Assembly: GCA_965219925.1 (NCBI GenBank)
Contig: OZ244795.1
Location: 3,286,001 to 3,350,000 of the forward strand
From: Bin87 sp965219925
GTDB lineage: Bacteria > Chloroflexota > Dehalococcoidia > Lucifugimonadales > UBA3495
Direction of reading: 5' to 3'
DNA length: 64,000 bases
Position 1 is the stretch's first letter; every line of letters begins with the position of its first letter. This document shows positions 53,494-62,732 of the stretch, piece by piece. The notes beneath the pieces are model-generated. The model had not been told where the DNA came from and did no database searches. It saw only the letters and a program-made list of their open reading frames with translations. A program made the translations under genes and the position numbers.

Positions 53494-53550
53494 CTCTGGA
53501 CTCCTGCCCCGTATCAAGTACGGGGTGACGTTCTTTCGCAGGAGTGGCGG
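53494..53550. repeat. Dispersed repeat family C, copy 1
   Basis: An outer inverted pair (GGACTCCTG/CAGGAGT) encloses the hairpin CCCCGTATCAAGTACGGGG and GTGACGTTCTTTCG. A second copy lies at 62808-62863. Confidence 0.8.
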
Positions 53551-53584
53551 GTTGGTTTGCTAATTGTCAACAGGCTCTAACCAT

Positions 53585-53695
53585 CCGCTCATCCTGAGCC
53601 TGTCGAAGGACGGTCGCCGATGGTTCGACAAGCTCACCATGAGCGGGTGTTAAGGGACTTTGAGCGGAGGTCGGGGGACTTTGAAAAGGCCCTGG
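53585..53695. repeat. Dispersed repeat family A, copy 2
   Basis: The same inverted repeat as 17403-17490 (CCGCTC..TGTCGAA / TTCGACAAGCTCACC..GAGCGG) with an extended tail ending in TTTGAAAAGGCCCTGG. Confidence 0.85.
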
Positions 53696-53704
53696 TCAGC
53701 AGGT

Positions 53705-53848
53705 CAGGGCCATTCGGTTTTACAAGAAATCCCCTCTCCCTTGATGGGAGAGGGTTAGGGTGAGGGTGAAGGTGTGAGACAGGGAACTATCCTGTGGCAG
53801 ACTATACCCCTCACCCCAGCCCTCTCCCACAAGGGGAGAGGTAGAACG
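53705..53848. repeat. Dispersed repeat family D, copy 2
   Basis: Matches 48818-48955 in the same orientation with few differences, including the two GGGAGAGG-type hairpins. Together with families A, B and C it fills the 53306-53968 gap, which has no gene. Confidence 0.85.
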
Positions 53849-53968
53849 AATGACCCTCATCAGGTGGGTGATTGTAGCAAATTAGGCCGGGGTGTTTTAT
53901 CATGGAATACCGGTCAGCGCGCCGCTCCCGGTCGGACCGCATTTGGACGGGTTCCCCATCATTTGTAA

Positions 53969-54955
53969 ATGGCAGCCATTGGCATTACCGAACGCACCGA
54001 CCGCCGCCCGCAGCGGCAGTTTACCTGGTTGCAGGGGCTATCCATTGCAACCGTAATCTCAGCGTTTCTGCTGGTTGTTATCGGCGGGGTGGTCAGAGTC
54101 ACCGAATCCGGGCTGGGTTGCCCCGACTGGCCGTTGTGCCACGGCAGATTGCTGCCGCCCTGGGAATACACGGCGGTCATCGAATACACCCATCGCTTCG
54201 TCGCCTCGGTAGTCGTGGGCCCGCTGGTGGTGGTTACTGCCGTCGTAGCCTTCCGGGGGTATCGAAACGACCGCTGGGTGTGGTGGCCGGCCGCGCTAAC
54301 GGTGCCGTTGCTCATCATCCAGGCATTGCTGGGCGGAGTAACGGTGCTCACCGAGCTGCCGGGTGGCGTGGTCGCCGTGCATCTGGCCACCGCTGAAGCG
54401 CTGCTGGGCGTTTGCATATTCGTCATGCTGGCATCGTTCCGCACACCCATCACGCGCCGGGTCCTGGCCGGCGCCGGGGGCTCCGAACGCTGGGCCATCG
54501 CCGGGGCGCTGGGCATATATGCAGTCATCCTGTCCGGTTCGCTGGTAACGGCAATGGGCGCGACCGGCGCCTGCATCACATGGCCGCTCTGTCAGGGACA
54601 GGTATTTCCTGTGAATCATCTGTCGGCCATTCACATGTTCCATCGCTACGTGGTTCTGGCGCTGGGGATTCTGCTGTTGTACGCCGTTTGGCGCTGTGGC
54701 GCTGGCGCTGCGACGTCGACGGCCGTTAAATGGTGGGCCTGGGCAACCCTGTTCGCCTTTGTCGCCCAGGTTATCATCGGCGCGGCGACCGTCTGGTTGG
54801 ATTTCCAACCCCACTGGCAGGCGCTCCACCTCACGGCGGCAACGGCGGTGTGGACGGCGGCGGCGGCGATGGCGATCCTCGCTTACCTGTCGGCGCGGAC
54901 GATGACAGGCGGCCAATCAAACCACGCCAATAATAACGTAGAGGCAACCGGCTAG
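53969..54955 (+). CDS. ctaA: Haem A synthase (COX15/CtaA)
   Basis: A 328-residue membrane protein with about eight helices. It oxidises haem O to haem A for aa3-type oxidases. Visible are GGVVRVTESGLGCPDWPLCHG, with its cysteine pair and Arg, EYTHRFVASVVVG with haem-ligand His, and VVAVHLATAEALLG; the second half repeats the pattern (GATGACITWPLCQG, AIHMFHRYVV). ctaB follows immediately, giving the haem O/A pair upstream of the oxidase genes. Confidence 0.93.
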   Translation: MAAIGITERTDRRPQRQFTWLQGLSIATVISAFLLVVIGGVVRVTESGLGCPDWPLCHGRLLPPWEYTAVIEYTHRFVASVVVGPLVVVTAVVAFRGYRNDRWVWWPAALTVPLLIIQALLGGVTVLTELPGGVVAVHLATAEALLGVCIFVMLASFRTPITRRVLAGAGGSERWAIAGALGIYAVILSGSLVTAMGATGACITWPLCQGQVFPVNHLSAIHMFHRYVVLALGILLLYAVWRCGAGAATSTAVKWWAWATLFAFVAQVIIGAATVWLDFQPHWQALHLTAATAVWTAAAAMAILAYLSARTMTGGQSNHANNNVEATG

Positions 54956-54956
54956 A

Positions 54957-55895
54957 ATGGCACAGATAACACCACCCCTGCAGCCGGATGCCGAAACCGC
55001 TGCGTTGGCATCCGGGCCATCCCCCCGATTTTCGCCGGCCACCGTGGCTCGGGACTTTTTGGCCCTCACCAAGCCCAAGATCATCTCCCTGCTGCTGATA
55101 ACCGCGGCCGGCGGCATGTTCATGGCCGCTGAGGGTGTCCCGCCGTTGTGGATGCTGGCCTGGGTGTGGATCGGCGGGGCCCTGGCCTCGGGCGGCGCCA
55201 ACGCCATCAACCAACACCTGGATCGCGACATTGATCGGGAAATGAGCCGCACCCGAAGCCGGCCGGTGGCCGGGGAGCGGGTCGCTCCCAAATATGCCCT
55301 GGCGTTCGGCGTGGCGCTGAACGTGGCGGCGTTCGCCCTGCTGGCTACGCTGGTCAATTTCCTGGCAGCGGGCCTCACCCTCACGGCGAGCCTGTTCTAT
55401 GTGTTCGTGTACACGTTGTGGCTCAAGCGCTCCACACCCAACAACATTGTTATCGGAGGCGCCGCCGGCGCGATACCGCCCCTGGTCGGCTGGGCGGCCA
55501 TAACCGGGAGCCTGGACTTGCCGGCTGTGTACCTGTTCGCCATCGTGTTCTTCTGGACGCCGCCGCACTTCTGGGCATTGTCGCTGCTGATTCAAACTGA
55601 CTACGAGCGGGCCGGAGTGCCCATGTTGCCGGTGGTTGTCTCCCGCGCGCAAACGTCGCTGCACGTTTTCCTCTATTCGATTGCGTTGGTGGGGCTTACG
55701 CTCATGTTCGGTATATTGCCGCAGGTGGGCTGGATTTACGTTGCCTCGGCGGCTACGCTGGGCGCTCCGTTCATCTGGTTGGCCGGGCGGTTGTGGCGCA
55801 GCGACGAGCGGGGCCGGGCCAAAGCCACCTATCTGTATTCCCTGGCATATCTGGCGCTGTTGTTTGTGGCCGTGATGGTGGATTCAACCTTCTAA
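54957..55895 (+). CDS. ctaB: Protohaem IX farnesyltransferase (haem O synthase)
   Basis: A 312-residue UbiA-family prenyltransferase. It has the Asp-rich motif in NAINQHLDRDIDREMSRT, YTLWLKRSTPNNIVIGGAAG and FFWTPPHFWALSLL, with about nine membrane helices. It farnesylates haem b to haem O, the substrate of CtaA. The ATG begins 1 bp after the ctaA stop, so the two are one operon. Confidence 0.95.
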   Translation: MAQITPPLQPDAETAALASGPSPRFSPATVARDFLALTKPKIISLLLITAAGGMFMAAEGVPPLWMLAWVWIGGALASGGANAINQHLDRDIDREMSRTRSRPVAGERVAPKYALAFGVALNVAAFALLATLVNFLAAGLTLTASLFYVFVYTLWLKRSTPNNIVIGGAAGAIPPLVGWAAITGSLDLPAVYLFAIVFFWTPPHFWALSLLIQTDYERAGVPMLPVVVSRAQTSLHVFLYSIALVGLTLMFGILPQVGWIYVASAATLGAPFIWLAGRLWRSDERGRAKATYLYSLAYLALLFVAVMVDSTF

Positions 55896-55979
55896 AAAAA
55901 GAGAGTTTGCTTGCGTCGATCTCCTCACGCGTACCCACTTTGTCAAACCAAACCGGCCTACTGTCATGGTGCGGATCTT

Positions 55980-56069
55980 CCGCTCACCCTGAGCCCGTCG
56001 AAGGACAGTTGCCGATGGTTCGACAAGCTCACCATGAGCGGAGGTCGGAAGATTTTGGAAAGGCCCTGG
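55980..56069. repeat. Dispersed repeat family A, copy 3
   Basis: A third copy of the CCGCTC..GTCGAA / TTCGACAAGCTCACCATGAGCGG inverted repeat with the GGCCCTGG tail. It lies in the 55896-56306 gap after ctaB. Confidence 0.85.
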
Positions 56070-56078
56070 TAAGCGTCA

Positions 56079-56191
56079 GTAACTGTTCAGACTTCCGGGG
56101 ATCTGCCGACTATTCGGCCTCTTGTGGAGGGCAACCAAGTACGGAATTTCCACTGCAAACCGTTTCCGTCCCCTCAAACGTGAACAGTTAC
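56079..56191. repeat. Inverted repeat GTAACTGTTCA...TGAACAGTTAC
   Basis: Perfect 11-bp arms at 56079-56089 and 56181-56191. GTAACTGTTCAG occurs again at 57370 on the far side of the solute-binding protein gene, with an imperfect partner near 57459-57470. These may be the ends of small elements or of a unit carrying that gene. Confidence 0.5.
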
Positions 56192-56306
56192 GTTTTGCCG
56201 CCGCCCTTGACAGGTGACGAGTCGCAACTTTAGGTCATCGGTCCAAGGGGCATCAGACCAAGCTTCTGAGGCCAATATTTTCGCCGCCGATTACGCCCGG
56301 AGGGAA

Positions 56307-57128
56307 TCAGAATGTTTCAGCATCCTCGCCGAACCATTTCCTGATTAAATCGTTCAGTGTGCCGTCTCCTTTCATTGCGCCGATGGCTGCGTTCAGTTTG
56401 CCTTTCAAATCGCCATCGCCCTCGCGCACCCCTATGCCTACACGGTAGGAGTCGAAACTAACCTCTGGACCCACGAAGATGAGCTCCCCACCGCTTTCCT
56501 CCACGAAACTTGCGAGGAAGGTTTTATCGGCAAATACCGCATCCGCCTCTCCGCTCCTGAGGGCCTCAACAGAGGCTTCTGCCGGCAGGGAAATTATCCT
56601 TGTTGTGCCGGAGTCGGCAAGGTACTTCTGCTGAATGGTGTTGACCTGCACGGCCACTCTCCCGTTGATCACGTCATCGCTGGCCCCGGCCAGGGCGACA
56701 TACACCGACGGGGTATTAGGAAGGTACGACTCCGTAAAATCGATCAGTTCATTACGCTCTTCGGTGGCGGCCATTCCGGCTACGATGGCGTCGTATTTCC
56801 CGGCGACAAGATTGTTGATGAGGGTGAACCACTCGTCGTGGCCCCAGGCACATTCCAGACCGGCGCGCCGGCAGAGTTCATCGCCCAGCTCGCGCTCGAA
56901 CCCGTCGATTTCACCGCTTTCGTTGATGAAGTTGGCGGGAGGAAAGTCGCCCGAGGTTCCCATCAGAACGACCTCGGAAGGATCCCACGCGGGCAGCATA
57001 GTCGGCGTGGGCGCAGTCGTATTCGGCGCTCCTGTCGGGACCACTTCGGTTGAACCCTGGCAGGCCATCATTGCGGCGGCCAGCAGGGAGAATAAGATTA
57101 TGACGGATAACAGGCGGATGCGCCCCAT
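56307..57128 (-). CDS. Amino-acid-type ABC transporter substrate-binding lipoprotein
   Basis: A 273-residue family 3 periplasmic-binding protein. The ATG at 57128 has GAGGAG 5 bp upstream, which decides the start over an in-frame TTG at 57140. The signal ends FSLLAAAMMACQG (lipobox), then a Thr/Pro linker, then the two-lobed domain: DFPPANFINESGEIDGFERE, YDAIVAGMAATEERNELIDF and GEADAVFADKTF. The ligand is unknown. There is no permease or ATPase gene beside it, and it is inserted against the strand of the oxidase operon, between ctaB and ctaC. Confidence 0.87.
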   Translation of the reverse strand: MGRIRLLSVIILFSLLAAAMMACQGSTEVVPTGAPNTTAPTPTMLPAWDPSEVVLMGTSGDFPPANFINESGEIDGFERELGDELCRRAGLECAWGHDEWFTLINNLVAGKYDAIVAGMAATEERNELIDFTESYLPNTPSVYVALAGASDDVINGRVAVQVNTIQQKYLADSGTTRIISLPAEASVEALRSGEADAVFADKTFLASFVEESGGELIFVGPEVSFDSYRVGIGVREGDGDLKGKLNAAIGAMKGDGTLNDLIRKWFGEDAETF

Positions 57129-57140
57129 TTTACTCCTCAA

Positions 57141-57485
57141 TCAAAGGCGGGTTGAGGGCTCGTGCTCGCGAAACACCGCCCGCAACAACTCACTGATCTC
57201 GCCCAGCGTGGCGTAGTCTGCAACGAACTCCATTATCAGTGGGAAAGCGTGGCATCCCGCCAATGCTGCTGCTCATTGACATACTACCGAGCCACCAACC
57301 GGCTAAATCGGCCCCGATCACCTCAGCATTTTACCATCCGGCGCCCAACCGTATGTACCAACCCGGCATGTAACTGTTCAGGCTGGAGCAGAAATGGGTT
57401 GGGAGAGGATGGAATTGAGGGCATGGCAAGGGTTGCGTCCTTTCATCACCACCAACTCTGAACTGTTACAAGCGTTAATCTCAAA
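57141..57485. other. Intergenic region between the solute-binding protein and ctaC promoter
   Basis: About 345 bp with no gene seen. It should include the promoter of the minus-strand binding-protein gene. A GTAACTGTTCAG motif occurs at 57370. The open frames on either strand have no family resemblance. Confidence 0.45.
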
Positions 57486-57514
57486 TTGACACACAAAGTC
57501 GCTTATGCTATCGT
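57486..57514 (+). promoter_or_regulatory. Promoter of the cytochrome oxidase operon
   Basis: TTGACA at 57486-57491, a 17-bp spacer and TATCGT at 57509-57514, giving a start near 57521. This places the TTG-like start at 57505 inside the promoter and supports the ATG at 57580 for ctaC. Confidence 0.65.
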
Positions 57515-57579
57515 TACCGCCGCTAGTGAAATTTTGCACATACGACGGCTTTGCCTGGCCATCGTACCGGGGGTTCACG

Positions 57580-58884
57580 ATGGGGCTGTTGCCCTTTTCC
57601 GAGGAAGACTCACCTGCCAAGCACCGAGAAGGCCCCGGTTCTCCGAACAGAACCGATAATCCGGTGAGTAGCCCCGCTGTTTCTGGTGTTCGTCGCCGTG
57701 GTTGGCGGCCCCTGGGGGTGTTGGCCATTCTGGGCGGCGTTCTGTTGTTGGCGGCCTTGGGCTGTGACCCCGGTGCACCTATGTCGACGTTCGGCGTTAA
57801 CGGCCCGGTGGCCCGAGAGCAGTTATTGCTCTTCAACGTGCTGCTCTGGACCATGGTAGTCGTGTTTGTGCTGGTGGAGGGCGCGCTCCTCTATGCGGCG
57901 GTACGCTACCGGCGCAAGCCCGGCGACCCGCTGCCGCCTCAAACCCACGGGCATACGCCACTGGAAATCGCCTGGACGATAATCCCCACTATTCTAATCC
58001 TGGGGTTGGGTATCTGGTCGGTGATCGTGCTGTTCAAGCTCGAACCCGGCGCGGCTATTGCCCTGGCCCGGGATGAGGGCAAGGAACCGCTCCGGGTTCA
58101 GGCTGTGGGCCATCAATGGTGGTGGGAGTTCCGGTACGAAGACGCCGACGGCAATGGAAAACTGGTAACTACGGCCAACGAGATGCGGATACCGGTCGAC
58201 CGGCCCGTTATCATGGAACTCATCAGCGAAGACGTGATTCACAGCTTCTGGATTCCCAAACTGGCCGGCAAACAGGACGTGGTGCCAACCCGCTCCAACG
58301 AAATGTGGTTCCTGGCGGAAGACGTTGGCATGTATTACGGCCAGTGCGCCGAGTTTTGCGGAACCGCCCATGCACAAATGAAGTTCCGGGTTCATGCCCT
58401 TACTGACAACGACTTCGACGCGTGGGTCAACGGCTTCGGCGAACCCATCCAGTTGTCCACCTCGGCGAAGCGGGGTCAGTTGGTGTTCCTGGGCGATGGC
58501 CAGTGCATTACCTGCCACACCGTGGGCGCTTCAGATGCCGCCGGCGTTCAGATGAGCCGAATGGATACTTTCATCGCCTATACGCAGTGGCTCGGCAAGC
58601 GGACCGAAGATCGGTTGGCAGATGTACGTACCGGAAACGAACCGGCGGCGGCCTTCGCGGCGCCTAACCTCACCGACTTCGGCCTCCGCACCACCTTGGG
58701 CGCTGGCCTGGTTGACCTGAACCGCGAGAATTTGCGACAGTGGATACGTAATCCGGATGTCATCAAACCCGGCAACCACATGTCCGAGCTGGCTACGGTG
58801 TACCGCGCCCGCGCCGACCACCGTGCCGATCTGTCCGAAGACCAGTTGAGCGACCTTGTGGACTATCTGCTGGAGCAGAAGTAA
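57580..58884 (+). CDS. ctaC: Cytochrome c oxidase subunit II with fused cytochrome c domain
   Basis: About 434 residues. A signal/lipobox-like segment (LLLAALGCDPG) and two membrane helices precede the cupredoxin domain, with the CuA site CAEFCGTAHAQM (CxxxCxxxHxxM) and VGHQWWWEFRY. The C-terminal part has a c-type haem motif CITCH, with a distal Met candidate, so this is the caa3-type arrangement: electrons pass from cytochrome c domain to CuA. ctaD, ctaE and a subunit IV gene follow. Confidence 0.94.
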   Translation: MGLLPFSEEDSPAKHREGPGSPNRTDNPVSSPAVSGVRRRGWRPLGVLAILGGVLLLAALGCDPGAPMSTFGVNGPVAREQLLLFNVLLWTMVVVFVLVEGALLYAAVRYRRKPGDPLPPQTHGHTPLEIAWTIIPTILILGLGIWSVIVLFKLEPGAAIALARDEGKEPLRVQAVGHQWWWEFRYEDADGNGKLVTTANEMRIPVDRPVIMELISEDVIHSFWIPKLAGKQDVVPTRSNEMWFLAEDVGMYYGQCAEFCGTAHAQMKFRVHALTDNDFDAWVNGFGEPIQLSTSAKRGQLVFLGDGQCITCHTVGASDAAGVQMSRMDTFIAYTQWLGKRTEDRLADVRTGNEPAAAFAAPNLTDFGLRTTLGAGLVDLNRENLRQWIRNPDVIKPGNHMSELATVYRARADHRADLSEDQLSDLVDYLLEQK

Positions 58885-59026
58885 CCCGATCCCATCTGCG
58901 ATGAAACTCGATGCCCGAATGAAACTTGATGCCCGACCAACCGGCCAACCACTCATCAGGAGATACGACAACCGCTAATCCATCGCCCAGGGTGCCAGCG
59001 AACCGGACACAGCGGAGGACCAAATA

Positions 59027-60895
59027 ATGGTTACCATCACCGGCGTAATTCCCCGCCCTACCACTTATTCCGGCTTGTGGAGCTGGCTAACTACTGTTGA
59101 CCACAAGCGGATCGGCGCCCTTTACGGCGTTACCGCCTTCATCTTTTTACTCGTGGGCGGCATCGAAGCCGGCCTGATGCGTTTGCAGCTGGCCCAGGCC
59201 GATATTTCATTGATTTCCGCCGACTGGTTCAACGCCATGTTCACCATGCACGGCACTACCATGATTTTCATGGTCATCATGCCATTCGGCGCAACCTTCT
59301 TCAACTTTCTTATTCCGCTGATGATCGGCGCCCGGGACGTTGCGTTCCCGCGCCTCAATGCCTTTTCGTACTGGACTTTCCTGTTCGGCGCTCTGTTGAT
59401 GCACGCCGGTTTCCTGATCGGGCAACTTCCCGACGCCGGCTGGTTCTCCTATGCCAACCTGACCGCTGCGCCGTTCAGCATGGGCAAGGGGCTGGACTTC
59501 TGGGCGTTGAGCCTGCAGATGCTGGGTGTTGCATCGCTGGCCGCCGGTTTCAACTTCGTCGTAACCATCATCAATATGCGCGCTCCGGGAATGTCGCTGA
59601 TGCGTATGCCGGTGTTCGTGTGGATGACGCTGGTTACCAGCATCCTGATGGTGCTGGCCTTCCCAATCATAACGGTCGCCCTGATTGAGCTGACCGCCGA
59701 CCGTCAGTTTGGGGCCAACTTCTTCAACGCCTCGGCCGGCGGCGACCCCATCCTCTGGCAGCACCTTTTCTGGCTGTTCGGACACCCCGAAGTGTACATC
59801 CTGATTCTGCCGGCAATGGGCGTGGTGTCGGAAATCATTCCCACCTTCAGCCGCAAACCGCTATTCGGTTATCCCGTGGTGGTGTTCTCCGGGATCGTCA
59901 TCGCCATCATGAGTTGGGCAGTGTGGAGTCACCACATGTTCACGGTGGGCCTTGGCCCCATCGCCAACTCGGTGTTCACCATTACCACCATGCTCATCGC
60001 GGTGCCCACCGGCGTCAAGATATTCAACTGGATCGGCACCATGTGGAGGGGCTCCATTGACCTGCGCACCCCCATGTTGATGGCAATAGGATTCGTTGCC
60101 CTGTTCATCGTGGGCGGCCTTTCCGGTGTATCCCACGCCGTGTCCCCCTCCGACTTCCAGCAACAGGACACCTACTACATCGTTGCCCACATCCACTACG
60201 TGCTGTTTGGCGGGGCCATTTTCGGCATCTTCGCCGGCATCTACTACTGGTATCCCAAGATCACGGGCAAGATGTACCACGAGACCATGGGCAAAATACA
60301 TTTCTGGTTGATGTTCGTGGGCATGAACCTCACGTTCTTCCCCATGCACTATGCCGGCCTCAACGGAATGCCCCGCCGCATCTATACCTACGCGGAAGGC
60401 TTCGGCTGGGAGGGTATGAACCTGCTGGCTACCTGCGGCTACTTCTTCATCGTCGCGGGCTTCCTGATATTCATGCACAACTTCGTGCGCAGCGCGCGCC
60501 AGGGCGTGCCGGCTGGCAACGATCCCTGGGACGCTCCCACGCTGGAATGGAGCATCTCTTCGCCGCCACCGGTGTACAACTTCGCCGAAATTCCCCAGGT
60601 GAAGGGTCAGGACGATTTCTGGATCACAAAGCGCGAAGCCGCCGCCCGCGGTGAAACGGTGGTTGGCGAGCCTCACGTCGACGCATCTACCATCCACATG
60701 CCCAGCCCGTCATACTGGCCGCTGATTGTGTCTTTCGGCGTGGCCTGGATCGCGGGTGGACTGCTGATCGACGTCGGATGGAACTACATCCGGTTCCCGG
60801 TCAGTTTCGTCGGCGGCCTGATCACGATCATCGGCGTTATCGGTTGGTCCAACGAACCGCCCGCCGCCGAACATGCCGCAGAAGGTCCTCATTAA
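59027..60895 (+). CDS. ctaD: Cytochrome c oxidase subunit I
   Basis: A 622-residue haem-copper oxidase catalytic subunit with 12 or more helices. It contains TTVDHKRIGALYG, the low-spin haem region MHGTTMIFMVIMPFG, the CuB-His-Tyr/Glu helix WLFGHPEVYILILPAMG (with the A1-type glutamate) and the twin histidines in WSHHMFTVG; the haem-ligand region is in YYIVAHIHYVLFGG. It reduces O2 to water and pumps protons. GGAGG precedes the ATG. Confidence 0.97.
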   Translation: MVTITGVIPRPTTYSGLWSWLTTVDHKRIGALYGVTAFIFLLVGGIEAGLMRLQLAQADISLISADWFNAMFTMHGTTMIFMVIMPFGATFFNFLIPLMIGARDVAFPRLNAFSYWTFLFGALLMHAGFLIGQLPDAGWFSYANLTAAPFSMGKGLDFWALSLQMLGVASLAAGFNFVVTIINMRAPGMSLMRMPVFVWMTLVTSILMVLAFPIITVALIELTADRQFGANFFNASAGGDPILWQHLFWLFGHPEVYILILPAMGVVSEIIPTFSRKPLFGYPVVVFSGIVIAIMSWAVWSHHMFTVGLGPIANSVFTITTMLIAVPTGVKIFNWIGTMWRGSIDLRTPMLMAIGFVALFIVGGLSGVSHAVSPSDFQQQDTYYIVAHIHYVLFGGAIFGIFAGIYYWYPKITGKMYHETMGKIHFWLMFVGMNLTFFPMHYAGLNGMPRRIYTYAEGFGWEGMNLLATCGYFFIVAGFLIFMHNFVRSARQGVPAGNDPWDAPTLEWSISSPPPVYNFAEIPQVKGQDDFWITKREAAARGETVVGEPHVDASTIHMPSPSYWPLIVSFGVAWIAGGLLIDVGWNYIRFPVSFVGGLITIIGVIGWSNEPPAAEHAAEGPH

Positions 60896-60958
60896 CCGGC
60901 CGGCTCATTCGATGCCGACCCGACTACACCCGTACTTGCCTAACCCAGGAGGCCCGCG

Positions 60959-61639
60959 TTGGCCCACGTAGAAACCACACACGCCCCGCCGGTGGAAGAA
61001 GAAACCACCACTGGTATAAATCACCGGAAACTCCTCATGTGGGTGTTTCTAGGGTCCGACTGTCTGTTCTTCGGCTCGCTGATCGCAACCTACATGGTTT
61101 ACCGGGGCCAGAGTATCGTTGGCCCGTACCCGAAAGACATTGTCGATGTCCCCATCACCACTATCAGCACGTTTGTGTTGCTGATGAGTTCGTTCGCCAT
61201 GGTGATGGGCGTGGCCGCCGCGCGCAACGGCAACCAGAAACGGTTGATCCAGTGGCTGGTGCTAACCATCCTGCTGGGCGGTACGTTTATCGGGTTCCAG
61301 GTGTATGAATTCAACGCCTTCCGAATCGAGGGGCTGCGCTACGAAACAAACCTGTTCAGCAGTTCGTTCTATACGCTCACCGGGTTTCACGGAGCCCACG
61401 TTACGCTTGGGCTGGTTTGGCTGGGCGCCATCGCAATCATTGCCGCCCGCAACCCGGCCGGTCGTCCCTCGGCGTTGGATGTGGATATTGCCGGTCTTTA
61501 CTGGCACTTCGTTGACATCGTCTGGATAGTAATTTTCACCCTGCTGTACCTCATCGGCGGCTTCGACTCCGGCCCGGCAGCGGATGCTGGACACGCCGCG
61601 GTGCAGGGGTGGACCTGGGTAAGCGGATTGTTCGGTTAG
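60959..61639 (+). CDS. ctaE: Cytochrome c oxidase subunit III
   Basis: A 226-residue protein. The TTG start has AGGAGG 6 bp upstream. Helices include KLLMWVFLGSDCLFFGSLIA, and the C-terminal block reads SSFYTLTGFHGAHVTLGLVW and YWHFVDIVWIVIFTLLYLIG, as in subunit III. It lies between ctaD and the subunit IV fusion. Confidence 0.94.
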   Translation: MAHVETTHAPPVEEETTTGINHRKLLMWVFLGSDCLFFGSLIATYMVYRGQSIVGPYPKDIVDVPITTISTFVLLMSSFAMVMGVAAARNGNQKRLIQWLVLTILLGGTFIGFQVYEFNAFRIEGLRYETNLFSSSFYTLTGFHGAHVTLGLVWLGAIAIIAARNPAGRPSALDVDIAGLYWHFVDIVWIVIFTLLYLIGGFDSGPAADAGHAAVQGWTWVSGLFG

Positions 61640-61676
61640 CGGATGTTCGGTTAAGGTTGCAGGAGGCAGTAACGTA

Positions 61677-62519
61677 ATGAGCAGTAACCCCGGTCAGGAG
61701 GCCGCTCTGGCCCACGACGAGCACGCCGAACACGGCGATGTCGGGATTGGAAGGTTCTTCTTCGGCCGTGTCCCCGAGGGCGTTCACGGAGGGCTCAAAC
61801 AGTACAGCGTCCTGGCCGTCTTCCTGGGTATTATTACTCTCGTTGAATTCCTCATCATTGTTCCCGAAGACCTGCGCGGCACGAGCATCGTTATCGCCCC
61901 GCTGGTCATCCTGTCGGTTATCAAGTTCTTCTGCGTGGTCGCATTCTTCATGCACCTGAAGTTTGAGAACGGCCTGCTCTGGCAGATTTTCGTTGCCGGG
62001 CTGGCATTGGGTCTCGTGGTAGCCCTCTCGCTGGCGTTGCTGTTCGGCGTGTTTCGCCCAACTCCGCGTGAATTCTCAGAAGCCCGCCAGCAGCACTTCG
62101 AGCACCATGAACCCGAAGTCGAGATGATCGAACCCCTGGTTGTGCCCACGCCGCCCCCGCCGGGATTCTTCGCGTCCCCGCGGTCCGAGACCGGCGCCAG
62201 TGCGTCGCCTGGACAAACATTGTTCGTCGGAGCCGGCGGCTGCTCGGCGTGCCACACCATCGATGGTGTCTCCGTGGGTATATTGGGTCCCGACTTGTCC
62301 CGTGTCGCGGCAACCGCCGGCGTACGAGTACCGGGCCAATCTGCCGAAGAGTACATCCGCGAATCCATCGTGGAACCCGACGCATATACTGCGGCGCCCC
62401 CTGATGAAGGGATCGACAAAGAGTATCCGGACGGATTGATGGAAGCCACCGTTGCGGGTCTGAATCTCTCGGACGAGAACGTCGATGATCTCGTGGAATA
62501 CCTGCTAACCCTCCGATAA
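61677..62519 (+). CDS. Cytochrome oxidase subunit IV fused to a cytochrome c domain
   Basis: A 280-residue protein. Residues about 40-125 contain three hydrophobic helices of the prokaryotic COX4 type (VLAVFLGIITLVEFLIIV, IKFFCVVAFFMHLKFENGLLW). A Pro-rich linker (PTPPPPGFF) leads to a c-type cytochrome domain with GGCSACHTI (CxxCH) near residue 187 and a C-terminal helix DLVEYLLTL. The operon therefore encodes two membrane-tethered cytochrome c domains, here and on subunit II. The order COX4-cytochrome c in one chain is uncommon. Confidence 0.86.
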   Translation: MSSNPGQEAALAHDEHAEHGDVGIGRFFFGRVPEGVHGGLKQYSVLAVFLGIITLVEFLIIVPEDLRGTSIVIAPLVILSVIKFFCVVAFFMHLKFENGLLWQIFVAGLALGLVVALSLALLFGVFRPTPREFSEARQQHFEHHEPEVEMIEPLVVPTPPPPGFFASPRSETGASASPGQTLFVGAGGCSACHTIDGVSVGILGPDLSRVAATAGVRVPGQSAEEYIRESIVEPDAYTAAPPDEGIDKEYPDGLMEATVAGLNLSDENVDDLVEYLLTLR

Positions 62520-62580
62520 CGACACATTCCACGTCCTTCGGCGGGAGAGGGTGATTACCCATCCGTTAAAACCCCAAAAG

Positions 62581-62608
62581 GCGCGCTCGTTCTGGGCGCG
62601 CTGTTTTT
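62581..62608 (+). terminator. Rho-independent terminator of the oxidase operon
   Basis: GCGCGC (62581-62586) pairs with GCGCGC (62596-62601) across a 9-base loop, then TG and TTTTT. It lies about 60 bp after the last oxidase gene. Confidence 0.7.
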
Positions 62609-62732
62609 GGTTGCCTTCCTGCTGGCTCAAAAATGACCGCACCCTGCCGGCGGGGATTCCAACTTCCGCGGCCCCAGGCATTGGGTCAGGGCAGATACAC
62701 CCCAGGGCTATCGCATATGGACCAATTAACCA

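Noticed and set aside
57276..57281. TTGACA as a promoter -35
   Set aside because: No acceptable -10 lies 16-18 bp downstream; the promoter at 57486-57514 fits ctaC better.
59861..60697. His-rich minus-strand frame opposite ctaD
   Set aside because: The richness in His and Asp reflects the complement of membrane-protein codons; ctaD is unambiguous.
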